From Globisporangium splendens (Eukaryota > Oomycota > Peronosporomycetes > Pythiales > Pythiaceae), in contig VFIW01000003.1 in NCBI GenBank assembly GCA_006386115.1, positions 310,001 to 374,000 of the forward strand: a DNA stretch of 64,000 bases, in the 5' to 3' direction. The position numbers and the translations under genes are program-made. The notes under the pieces are model-generated. The model saw only the letters and a program-made list of their open reading frames with translations. It was not told where the DNA came from and did not search any database. Shown piece after piece: positions 32,527-43,193 of this stretch. Position 1 is the first letter of the stretch. Every line of letters begins with the position of its first letter.

Positions 32527-33156
32527 TTACGACGACGTGCACTTGATCGCATTGTTGCCGTCCACGACCGTGTTCTCGCACGTGAACGCGCCGCTCGAGC
32601 TGAAGACGAACGAGACCGAGCCTTTCGTCGTGACGTCCAGCTGGACGCTACAGGTGGTTATCAAAGGCACACAGACACCGAGTCAGACATCGCACTCTCG
32701 AAAATTATGGAGCAAGGAGGTTCGACGAGCTGCCTCGTTACCTGGCGTTGTAGATGGAGGTGACGCCGATGCCCATGCCCATAGTCAGTTTGTCGCTCGA
32801 CACAGTGTAGCCGCCGCCCAAGCCAAAGGACGACGAGCCGGCCTGCAAGCCACCTGACAAGCATTCAAGCACTCGATCGTTAGGACCATGATCGTAGCCC
32901 AGCAAAGAGCCCAAACATGGTCGGTCAGCAAACAGTACTTACCTCCAAACGTGCCGTTCTCCTCCCAGTTGACGCCACAGCCGATGCCGATACCGCCGAA
33001 CGGCTCGAGCGAGCCGGCCGCCGCGAGGTTGCCCGTGCCACCCGTCGCCGTCAAGTTCTTGCTCTGGTCGACGATGGTCACGCCCGCGCCGTCCTCAGCG
33101 GCCACGCCGTTGACGAGAGCCACGGCAGCCGCGGCAATAGCGAAGAGGTCCTTCAT
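32527..33156 (-). CDS. Small secreted Gly-rich protein of unknown function
   Basis: Three exons on the minus strand (33156-32943, 32853-32742, 32647-32527; donors GTAAGT and GTAACG, acceptors TCAG and GTAG; phases agree) give 148 residues. A clear signal peptide (MKDLFAIAAAAVALVNGVAA) is followed by a mature protein of about 128 residues with three Cys, Gly-rich strands (GGIGIGCGVNWEENGTFGG, FGLGGGYTVSSDKL) and a C-terminal TCENTVVDGNNAIKCTSS. The alternating pattern suggests a beta-rich extracellular protein. No RXLR, WY or crinkler motif is visible. It lies between the two copies of the PIG-U/methyltransferase segment. Family not recognised. Confidence 0.75.
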
Positions 33157-33781
33157 GTTCGTTCGACTGGAGTTGGCTGTTGGTGGCAAGTTGATTTCTG
33201 CGATGCCTGGTCGGATGCTCTCAGCGTTGGGTCTCTCTGCACTTGTCGATGCTGCAGACTTACAAGAGTACAGTGCGTTGTCGTCAATCGATGATCTCTC
33301 CATGGACTCGTGGCGTGCCTCTTGGTCATTACACCAGAACTTGAACAACTAGCAAATCGTGCGAGACATCAGCCACTTGTCGCACCTCATCATTTGGCTC
33401 CGCTTCCGCCCTGATAGTTGGCCGTTCGTCTATTGTGTTCGTCTTCTTGCTTCTCAGCAGCCACATCGCTGCCAGGCAGCAGGTGGAGCGAAGAACGTGC
33501 CCACAGATACCAACCTCCCCACTCGTTGCATCCACGATGATGATCATGGATCATGCAACGACTGTAGTCGCAAGATAAGCAGCTGGGATGGGCGTTCGCT
33601 GCGCTGGATAGCCAATAATGTATCCGATCGTCGCACTCTGTGCCGCGATTATCCTCACGATCACAGTCTCTTTGAGAATGATTCATGGACGACCTCCATG
33701 CATCACAGCCTGATACCCCCATGGAGCGCATCTACACACATATTGCCCATTAGGAAGAGCATGCACAGAGCAGAAGTTTGT
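33157..33781. other. Intergenic region
   Basis: Promoter side of the small secreted protein gene and the left boundary of duplicated segment copy B. No gene recognised. Confidence 0.5.
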
Positions 33782-34160
33782 CTTCTTCAAGCTTGAGCGT
33801 GCGCTTGGCGAGCCGCGCAAAGCCGCACGCGATGAGCACGTCCACCACAATGAACAGCGCACATACAGCAGCAAACTGGAGCTCATTTGGCGTCTTGAGC
33901 AGACCGAAGATCGGGTAGAAGAGCGCAAACACGAGCGGCGGCTGGTGGAACACGTCGCCGGCGTACGGCGAGCCGACGTGGTCGAAGAGGAACGCGCCTT
34001 CCGCCACGCGCTTGACAGACGACACGGGGGCGGTCTGCTGCGGCGCTGGCAGCGCGTAGATCGCGACGCGCGCTGCGATTCCTCCTGCCGCCAGGCGCAC
34101 ACAATCATCGCGTCTGCATTTTCGTGTTTCGCTCGTATGCCAGGTGAGAAGACGCAAAAT
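33782..34160 (-). pseudogene. Truncated PIG-U exon 1 copy
   Basis: Reads RVAIYALPAPQQTAPVSSVK and then a near-identical copy of PIG-U exon 1 up to CGFARLAKRTLKLEED. An in-frame segment (TLAVRPELVT region) is deleted, and the sequence leaves homology at about 33782 without any downstream exon, so six of seven exons are absent. It is the mirror case of the methyltransferase remnant in copy A. Confidence 0.8.
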
Positions 34161-34352
34161 GCCTTCATAATTCAAGACGAGATAAGCTGTAATCAAAATC
34201 CTATTCGAGTAATGTGATGCCACGACAAGACAACTCTAAGTAGGTGTTCTGTGCTTCTGATGTTGAAGTATAACACACGATCATTTGAACTGGCAAGAAG
34301 TGGTGGCGCACTTTTTTCCAGTGGTTGGTTGGATCTTGCAGCAACACAAATC

Positions 34353-35195
34353 ATGAGTGCGCTGTGGAAGCGTCCGAGCGTGCTGCTCGGCGGCGCCGCC
34401 ATCTACGTGGGCACGACGGCCGTTGCGTACCTGACGTTCTACGAGCCCAAGCAGGACGCGTCGGCACCCGCCGTCGACGACGCCAGGCGGCTCCAGGTGT
34501 TCAACGCCAACGCCACGCAGTACGACAAAGGTGACGAGTCGCACAAGGCATGAGCAGCTCAACGCGCATGCTTCTGTAGCTAACTATCTATATGTGTGTG
34601 CACGTGCGCAGACGTGAACTTTGACGAGGCGCTGACGGGCATCTCGCTGATGCGACGCTTCCTGCTGCGCTCCGCAACAGGCAGATGCCTCGAGGTGGCG
34701 GCGGGCACGGGACGCAATCTCGCGTACTACCCGCGCGACGTGGCGCTCACGCTCACGGACTTTAGCGACGGCATGCTGAAGCAGGTCCCCGAGGCCGCCA
34801 AGACGCACCTGAAGAGCTGCGAGCTCCACGTGATGAGCGCCGGCGCGCTGCAGTTCGAGAGCGACGCGTTCGACACAGTGGTCGACACCTTTGGGCTCTG
34901 CAGCATGGACGACCCTGTCGCGGCGCTCAAGGAGATGCAGCGCGTGTGCAGCGGCAAGATCCTGCTGCTGGAACACGGCCGCAGCCACTACGCGTGGCTC
35001 TCGGGCATCTTGGACAAGTTCGCGGCGCTGCACGCGCAGCGCTGGGGCTGTCACTGGAACCGCGACATCCTGGCGCTCGTGGAGCAGGCGGGGCTCGAGA
35101 TCGAGACTGTGCACCGCTTCCATTTCGGCACGACGTACTACATCATCGCCAAGCCGCGGAACGCAAAGAATAGGGCAGTAGAAGACAACGAATAG
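34353..35195 (+). CDS. Membrane-anchored class I SAM methyltransferase (OMS1/METTL7-like)
   Basis: Two exons (34353-34530 and 34612-35195; intron GTGACG...GCGCAG) give 253 residues. An N-terminal membrane span (about residues 9-29, VLLGGAAIYVGTTAVAYLTF) precedes the catalytic domain. SAM motif I is LEVAAGTGRN, motif II LTLTDFSDGML, and the post-motif acidic stretch DTVVDTFGLCSMDDP with LLLEHGRS fits the Methyltransf_11 group. The architecture resembles mitochondrial OMS1 and METTL7 proteins; substrate unknown. The gene stands divergent to a PIG-U fragment, and its own exon 1 is duplicated as a remnant at 32145-32265. Confidence 0.82.
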
Positions 35196-35344
35196 CTCCT
35201 TGGCATGCTAAGAATAACCAGCAATGCGCATTGATGTCGAACAGTCGGGTATTGTTAGCTTTGCATGCGAACCGACACCTAGTATTGTTGGCATTGCCAT
35301 TCTTCATATCCGCATTTTCCCCACATTACAAGAGAGTTGCAAGG

Positions 35345-35732
35345 ATGTCGGAGGTGGAGGAGACGCTGGAGCGCATCAAGAACCACAAGGGCGTCGAGGG
35401 CTACGTGATCGCGGACCGCAACGGCAATGTGCTGCGACGCCACCCGCAGATGCAGCTCGCCGAAGCCGAAAAGTACGCCGCGTACATGAAGGAGCTCACG
35501 ACCAAAGCACGCGGCGTCGTGCGCGACCTCAACCCCAAGAACGACCTCCAGTACATGCGCATCCGCATCAAGAAGCTCGAGCTGCTCATCGCGCACGGTA
35601 CGTAGTGTGTGGCTTGGATGCATTTGGCCTCATGCTCTCAGCTTGCAGTGTATTCATGTGTGCTTCGATGTGTGCGTAGAGAAAGAGTTTCTGGTGGTTG
35701 TGATTCAGAAGTGGGTGCCTGCGAGTGCCTAG
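35345..35732 (+). CDS. Dynein light chain, roadblock/LC7 family
   Basis: Exons 35345-35597 and 35680-35732 joined across an 82-base intron (GTACGT...GCGTAG) give 101 residues, the normal length. The roadblock fold is visible as VEETLERIKNHKGVEGYVIA, then LRIRIKKLEL-type strand/helix sequence (MRIRIKKLELLIAH) and the terminal strand EKEFLVVVIQKWVP. It binds dynein intermediate chain in cytoplasmic and flagellar dyneins; which one cannot be told here. The gene is intact, unlike the two flagellar kinesins 13 kb away. Convergent with MCMBP, 180 bases apart. Confidence 0.88.
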
Positions 35733-35912
35733 AAAATCTGTGTTCACATAGGAAGAAACATCGTTAATCTCCACACGAAAACAAGCAATAACAAGCATTC
35801 CGCAACAATAAACATTGCTGTCGGTTTTGTTGACTTTTTCATCTCAACGCTCTCGTTCTTGACTCTATTCTGCAGATGCTGGGAGCCTTCTCTTTTGCTT
35901 TTTGCTTGTGTA

Positions 35913-37921
35913 TTATGCGCGACTCTGGCGCTTGCGTTCGAGTGCGAGCATGTGGTCCCACGCGGCGCGCGACACGACGTCTTCGCCCTCACTCAGCGCC
36001 ACCAATCGCGCAATGCGAAGCCACCGATGCAGATCGTCCAGCTGCAATGCAACAACAATACAATACACGATTAGTAAGTTGCCTTTCTCGTCCATGACCT
36101 AGAGAACGAGAATCTACGTACCGAGACTTCCTGCTGGGCTTGGCGGCATGCCACGTAGTGCTTCTCGGCGATCTCGGCCTGCTCGTTCCCGATCGTGACG
36201 CTCCACGTCCGCAGTACACCCAGGTACACACGGAAGCTCTCTAAAAGCCCTGTGGGGACCTCAGCTCTTGACCGAGGTGAACCCGTCGTCCCTGGCTTCA
36301 ATGCAATGGACGCAGTCACGGGCAAGATGCTCTTCCCCTCGGAGACGCTCACGACCGCGACGTCCTGGGGGAACTCCATGCTATAGAACTGGAAATCGTA
36401 CGGCAGCACCATCTTCTCGACCAGCGCCTGCAGAGCGCCGACGTTTTTCACGCCCTGGTCGTTCAGCTGACCCGCCGAGAGCGACGTCTCCTTCACGAGC
36501 AGCACGGTGCCTTGCGGAACCTGTAGCGCTCCGCCGCGCATGGCGTCGTTGTCATAGTCCTTGTGTGGCATGAACTTGGTCTCGTTCAGCGTCTTCAAGC
36601 CCAGGTCAACAGACGTCGCCACAGGCACAAGCGAGTGAATAACTGTCTCCAGTTGCTCGACATACGCATTGACTTGCGCTTCATTGAGAGTTGTGCTCAG
36701 TGTGATATTCAGTGAGAGATTGCCCAATGGCGTCGTCTGGTCAGCGCGCGAGTACACGCGCGAGAGCAGACACAGCAGCAGGTACTCGGCAGTCACAACG
36801 TCGCCACTGAGTGCTTCCGCCAAGTAGTCGATGAGCCTCTGACGCATCGTACCGATCTCGCCTTCGTAGCCATGCGACGTCCATGTAGTCGCACAAAACG
36901 CTCTCCGTGATGCACTGCTCGCTTCAAGATCCTTGTAGAATTCGCGCGGATTATGCGGACGAATGTGGTGCAGCGCATCGATGCGACCCACGTCGCAGCA
37001 GTGCACGACGACACCGGACCGCTGTCGCTGCTCGCGCTCCTCCAGATGATCCGAGATCTGCAACTGCGCCAGTTCTTGCTCCGTCACCACTTTCGACGCG
37101 TCCGTCGTATCCTTCAATGCAGACCCCAATACCATCAGATCCAGCACGCCAATAAAATCGAACGCCTCGTTCACTTTGAACGCATCCAGCGACACATCCG
37201 CGTACTGGCCATCGTAGACGTACACGTTGATCAAATCTTTTGGTAAAAGCAGTGAGCTTTGAGAAGCATCGTCTACAGCAGTGGAGTCTGGTGTGGCCTT
37301 GGGTTTCTTGCTCAGCGAGTCGTCGCCCTTTGCATTTACAATCGATGCCACCACAGTCGCATGCGCACCGACCTCACCATCGTCCTTATCGTCCTGCGTC
37401 ATCTCCACGTCAGTAGCCACCGCATCGTTCCCTCTCTTCGTTCGTTTCGCGTCCGTCGACGGCCTAGCAATAAAAGCTCCGTCTCTCCCATCCTTAGCGT
37501 CTACTGGCTTCCCTGACGCTGAGTACGCCTGCTGTGCCCATTCGGTTCGATGCGGGAACAGCGAGACTTTGAGCGGGATCCGCTCCACAAACTTGTCGCG
37601 CACCTCGGCGCCTGTGAACACGTCTAACCCTTGCTCCTGTGTACTGAAATCTTCACCATCTTCAGGCGCCATGAGCACCAGTTCCGGGTCCTGGACGTCG
37701 ACGACGACGCCGCGGAACTTGAGCAGCGCGCCATCTTTGTACTTGCCCAGTTGATAGGACGCGTCGTCAAACACTGGGATTACAGCGAAAGCAGCACTAC
37801 CTGTGGCTGCGGACTGCACGCGCAGCTTCTCCTCTGCGTCGCGGAACTCGTGCAGCAAGCGATGGAGCTCCAGCATCTTCGCCTTCTTCCTTCCTTGCTT
37901 TTCCAATTGGGTCTGTTTCAT
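35913..37921 (-). CDS. MCMBP: Mini-chromosome maintenance complex-binding protein
   Basis: Two exons (37921-36122 and 36041-35913, intron GTACGT...TTGCAG) give 642 residues. Family landmarks are FRGVVVDVQDPELVLM near the N-terminus, DLINVYVYDGQYADVSLDAF mid-protein, the LSGDVVTAEYLLLCLLSRVY helix, KFMPHKDYDNDAMRGGALQ and the C-terminal DDLHRWLRIARLVALSEGED from the small last exon. MCMBP binds MCM subunits in the nucleus and helps assemble and unload the replicative helicase. The first residues lack part of the usual N-terminus seen in animals, so an upstream short exon is possible. The kinase-PP2C gene ends about 95 bases upstream on the same strand. Confidence 0.88.
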
Positions 37922-38016
37922 CCAACAATGTGCTTATTTTGGGCATGGCGGGAACAGGAAACCCCAAAACAACGGGTTTTGGCGGGAATGTTGGTGTACC
38001 GCTCCGAGTGGTACGA

Positions 38017-41000
38017 TTACGACATTGGCAAATGGATCGCGAGCACTGTGATATTGTCGTTCGAGTACCGGCAAATGGCTTCCTGCGCGAGCTCCTTGGC
38101 TGCTGCCTGGAGGTTCCCGTGGAAGCCAATCGATCGCGGAAGATCTCGACGGCCTCGTTCCTCGTCATGACGTCCCAGACCCGTCGCACGCGAGCAGCAG
38201 GAACTCGTGGATTGCAGGGTCCAACGACAAGATGTGGATGTCGGGGCGAGCCGTCAAGAGCGTCGGGATCTTCTCGTCCTCCTTTTGAAACGGATTCAGC
38301 TGCACACTGCTTGGCAGATGCAACGACATTGACGATGTCGAAGACGCATTCACGTTGTCGGGTTTCCTGCTAAACATACCCTTGAACTCGAGGTCGCCGA
38401 AGGCACGCGTGATTGCCATGACGCCATTCACGCGGTTGTTCACCACCCGCCCACCGAGTTGCAGAATCCGATCGTGTTCTTCGGCTAGTGTGAGTCGGTG
38501 ATCGTTCGTGGCATCGAGGACATCACTGTTCCGGTGGCTTAGGACTAGACGACAGTCTCCGACATGCGCGACGATCGCGTGGACTTTGCCAGTGTTATCG
38601 GGTGCAGGACTAAGGATGACGCACGTGGCGGTGGAACCGCTCAGATCACCCTTTTGCAGCAAATAATCGCAAACGTAGGAGTCCAGTTCCTCAAAGCAAG
38701 ATTGGAGACTATGTGGAGACTTCAATATCAGGTCGTGCGGGTTGTGGAAGATCCACGAGTGGAGCTGCTCGTGCAGAATGTTGGCGCATTCTTCGCCGCC
38801 ATGACCGTCGTACAAGCCCACAAACGCGCTCTTTATCCAGCTGTGAGCTTCTCCAGCCTCGTTGATGGATGGCACCACGACCCATCGATCTTCTTGGGTA
38901 TTGCGTCGACCCTGCAGCGATGCGACACCAAACTGGAGGCTCAGCGCAGAGGATTGACCATAGAATCCCTCCGGATCATTTACAGGTGTCAGGTGGTTGA
39001 CTTGCTGGATAATCGCGCCATTGTCGCTTGATGAGATAGGAGCCTCCTGCAGCGGGTGATTGGAAGAGCGATCAGGATTTGCCACAACGGTCTTCGTTTT
39101 CGATAACGGGGGCATGGACAGAGTTGTCAACAGCAACTCGTCGAGTAACTGAGGAGATTGCGCCACTGCCATTGCATCGTCATCGTCGTCACTCGAGAGC
39201 AGACCGCTTTCGTCGTCGTCCTGGCTATCACTATCCTTGTCCACACCCTGAAAACCGTGGGTTCCATGCTGATCTTTCACCTTTCCACCACCACCGATAG
39301 TAGTAGCAGTAGTAGGTACAGCAGTCGATCCGGTCTTCTTTCGCGAGAAAAACTGTGCGCGATACTCGATTTCTTCATTACTGAGCATTTCGTGACTGTC
39401 TTTCACCTCGTCGGCGTGTATTTTGTTTTGCTTGTGTCTCAACAGCGTCTTCGCTTTCAGACTCTTTTCATGCGCCACACCTTCTTCACTCAACGCTCCA
39501 GCAGCAGATACCTGAGTCGTCCCAATTGGCCATGCTGCATTATCCTCGCGAGCTGCACGGCGTTTCTCCAGTATCTCTTGACGCGCCTTCTGCAGGTTTT
39601 TCATCATTTGAATGCGAATGTTGACGATGATTGCAAACTGATCTTTCGAATCAATCGCGTGGTCGATCTCGTCGTTCGAGACCGTGATCCGAGGTGCTGC
39701 GTGGCGAGTCGAGTAGTGGGACGAATACTCTTCCTTCGTCACCCACGGGTGCATCATGACGTCCTCCAGTGTCATGCGTTGCTGCGGATCTTTGATCACC
39801 ATCCCCGTGAGCAAATCCTGCAGCAATGGATCAATTGGAAACGGAAACTCCAGCGGATCATTTTGGATCTTTTCAAACATCTGCATCGCGCTTTTCGCGA
39901 GAAACGGCGGGTTTCCAAACTTGAGCATGAAGATCGTGGCCCCTACGGTCCAAATATCGGCCATCTGGCCGGAATACGCTTCTCCAGAACACATCTCGGG
40001 CGACATGACTGCCGGCGTGCCAGCGGTGTCCGAGAGTTTCTGTTTGCTGCCGTAGAGCGATTGCGAGATGCCGAAATCCGCGATCTTGACGACATCGTGG
40101 TCTCCGACAAGTATATTCTGCGGCTTTATGTCGCCATGCACGATCTTTTGCTCGTGCAAATACGCCAATCCGAGCACGACCTGGAGAACCACGCAGTGCA
40201 AGTCGCGGTCGTGGAGACTCTCCATGATACTGTGTGGGTGCTTTTTCTTCTGGTGACTCAGCAAATCGCCGTGCTCCATGTACTCGAGCACGAGAAACAG
40301 TTTGTTCATGTTTGGATCGTCCATGACTTCGTAGAGCCGCAGCACGTTCGGGTGGTTCAGCTTCTTCATGATCGCGATCTCACGTTTGATGTCGTCGAGC
40401 TTGCTTTGCTTACCCAATTTGTCCTTCTTCATGATGTCGCGGTTGATGAATTTCATCGCGAACAGCTTGCCCGACATCTTTTCCTTGCACAGCTTAACGT
40501 CAGCGTAGCTCCCGGACCCGAGTGGCTCGAGGATGATGTAATTGTCAATCATCGTGCGCGAGTTGAGCCAATCGCCGAACTTCGGCGTCGGATGCGGCAA
40601 GTTGCGCTGGGACGGGAGCTCGGCGCGCTTCTTTTTCACGACTTTGGTGTCGCGGATCGGCGCACTGCTGGTTCCCACCGCTGCTGCATCTTTGCTGGCC
40701 AAAGCGCCGTTTATCATTGTCATTGGGAGAAGCACGGGCTGGCCCGTACTGACGATATTCGAGCGATAGGACACTTGTTTTAGTGGCGAGCCGGCGATCA
40801 GTGAACCCATGCCTGCAGTCTTGACAGGTGACACGCTTCCTCCAGGAGCGACGATTTGACGCGACGGGAGTCGTTGCATCGATGGCGGATGTGGGGATGG
40901 CTTCGAGGTCTCAACCGCGTGGCGAAACGTGGGCGTCATCGATGCAGAATGCACTGGTACCTTTGTCGACGATGGAGACACAGCAGGTGCGCTTGGGCTT

Positions 41001-42429
41001 ATTGGAAGCGATTTCGTGCCACGGATGCCACTGGTGTCAATTCCCTGCTCTCGAGACGTCGGGCGATTCTTTGCACGTGGAGGAGAAGGCGCTACGGCGG
41101 AGGAGGATGCAGCTACCGTCGTTGTCGCTTTTGGATATGGTGCAGACTCGAAGGATGGTTTGGCGGTTTGAATCGGCTGTGGAGGTTGCTTTTGAATGAG
41201 GAAGTAGTAGTCGTATCACGAGACGGTGTGGTTTGAAAAGATCCGATCTTTGTTGGTGACAGTGCGCTAGAATCGTGCGGAGGGCTACTGCTATCTGGAT
41301 CCTCAGCCTTCTCATCGAAATCCCAATCCTCGACTTCGTCATCGTCACCGATAAGGTCGTTGTCGTCGTCGTCGTTGCCGCTTTCAAGCGTCTGTGCTGC
41401 ACCATATCCGCTCTCCTTCAGCCGAATATCCTCACCACCCTGTTGTGATTGTGCATTTGATGCTTGGACAGGAACTTGCATCGGGATGTGGAATCCAATT
41501 GCACCTCGTTGACTACCACTGCTTTGTGCTGGCATCGCATGAAGCGGTCTCAGGATCCCTCGTGGACCCATAAGGATCACGACTGGAGGATTTTGCACGA
41601 GACCACGAAACTGTGGCGAGATCGGGCCTGCAGCATTTGATACTCCTCGACCTGCACCGCGACCACGCGGCAGCATCCGCGGGGCTCCTCTGTCAGCATC
41701 GCTATATCCTCGTCCAACGCCAGCTGCTGACCCCGTATGCAGTCTCTCAGACGTAGCGACTTTGGTAGGTTGCTGCACTATTGGTGCGTGGTGCGGCTCC
41801 AAGGACGCTGGCGCATTCGAGATCGGCTGCAGCTTTCGAATTCCACTCGCATGAAATGGCTGGGACTGTTGTACCATCATGGCGGTTCGCGTACCCACAA
41901 CAGCAACTTTGTCGGGACTCGGTCTCTCAGGATGCGCATCTCCATTGGACCGCATCGAGTACTTTAGATCCGGGAAATCGTTCGATCGCGTATGCTCCTC
42001 GGCTGTGATCGCGTTACTGTGCGTCTCCGGGATCCGGATCCGCGTCGGAGAGCTCATGGCATTGAGCGATGAGCTCGCTGGCGGCATTGCATCTGCTCCT
42101 GCGATCTCAACTTTCGTCTCACGAGGCGAGAAATTCTCGTCTTGAGATGCTGCGACAGCACCCTGTGCCTGTGGCTCGCTGTGATTTCTTGGAACGGCGG
42201 CTTGCACGGGGGTGGGATCGTCGTCTGCAGGTGTCGCGTGCATCGTGAGCGCGAGCAACGAGAGCTCGCCCTTTTGACGACTCTGCGCTTCCATCGCGGC
42301 GGTATCGATGCTTTTCCGTCGCCGCGAGTCCTTGTCATCGCTCACCCTGTCTTGTGCAGCGTTGGCGTCCATGAACGAGACGCGCGCACTGCCATTCAAT
42401 GGCTTCGTTGCGCTCCAAACGCAGCCCAT
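38017..42429 (-). CDS. Protein kinase-PP2C phosphatase fusion with acylation motif, three single-base frame breaks
   Basis: One gene spread over several frames. The best start is the Met at 42429, because it gives MGCVWS, an N-myristoylation/palmitoylation motif. A long disordered region with an RGRGAGRG patch and acidic DDDDNDLIGDDDE follows. The kinase has GSGSYADV (P-loop), AMKFINRD (Lys), HGDIKPQN (catalytic loop, Gly in place of the usual Arg), ADFGIS and AGTPAVMSPE, closest to the CaMKK/LKB1-kinase type. A PP2C domain follows, with FGVASLQGRRNTQEDR, VGLYDGHGGEE and AHVGDCRLVL. The frame breaks near 41190 (AAAA), 38180 (GGG, in the DG-WD motif) and 38114 (AA). Each is consistent with one missing base, and the PP2C tail then ends at a stop at 38017-38019. 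The protein would be roughly 1,470 residues. Likely a membrane-anchored signalling enzyme; targets unknown. Confidence 0.75.
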
Positions 42430-42954
42430 GCCTCTTCTGCTTCCCACGATCGCCTGGTGAGGGTTCTGGCGGCTGCTTGCAGCTAGAAGTTGCCGCGCAT
42501 CGTCACCGCACTCATGCTGACGCTGCGCCTACCACAACACAATACACTGCACACGCCATCGTCCTCTCCTCTCTCTCTCTCTGATTTCCAAACGGCCACG
42601 AGCAGATTTAGACGAAAAACGGCATTGAAACAGACGCATTATGCAGGTAGGATTACGCACATCAACAGATGCAGAGGAGTGAGAGAGAGATACTCATCAC
42701 TCGCTTCGATTACGGCGCTGTAGGTGTAAAGACAACCGTGCAATCAAACACATTCCGCCAGATCGCATGGCTCCCATTCGCACTCGCCTCACCTTGGTTT
42801 TCGCACCGAAAATAATCGAACCTGAGCCGCTCGGGACGTTGAAGTACTACTCTTTTCAGTTTCTTTGTCACCAGAAGGTCTGTTTGATTACTGGGACATC
42901 AGAATAGCAATTGGTATGCAAGTGCGTGCATGGCAAATGAACAGGCAAATCCCA
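42430..42954. other. Intergenic region with a diverged repeat
   Basis: Promoter side of the kinase-PP2C gene, then at about 42735-42866 a sequence that recurs in diverged form at 46845-46980 (both end near CACTCTTTTCAG/CTACTCTTTTCAG). A CT microsatellite lies near 42570. Confidence 0.5.
42735..42866. repeat. Diverged dispersed repeat, copy 1
   Basis: Shares order and many words with 46845-46980: GTGCAATCAA, CCAGATC-CATGG, TTGCACCGAAAA-type and TTGAAGTA-CACTCTTTTCAG. It continues into a TCACCAGA word also present near 47470. Neither copy has an intact long frame. Possibly a decayed element or gene fragment. Confidence 0.5.
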
Positions 42955-43142
42955 CTGACGTGCAACAGATGCGCGCGATCGACACCAGGATCTTTTGGCT
43001 GGGAAACCAAGCGAGCGATCATACATAAATACTACTTCGGCGCAACGCGACTGCAGCGCTGATGCATGGCGAAGGAAAGTAAGCACCCACGTCCCCCCTT
43101 CCATGCCAATCGAAGGCGTGCGCGCGCCTGCTTTCCACGACC

Positions 43143-43159
43143 TCACTTGTCAACTTCCC
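43143..43159 (+). promoter_or_regulatory. Initiator-like element, Thr-rich secreted protein copy 1
   Basis: TCACTTGTCAACTTCCC, 51 bases upstream of the ATG at 43194, follows the TCAYTYYNCAWTTTNYY pattern with a few mismatches. It is duplicated before copy 2. Confidence 0.45.
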
Positions 43160-43193
43160 TTCTCCTGGCCACATTGACACACCAGCAACCCCG

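Noticed and set aside
39158..40783. 541-codon plus-strand frame
   Set aside because: Antisense to the kinase domain, whose motifs are unmistakable on the minus strand.
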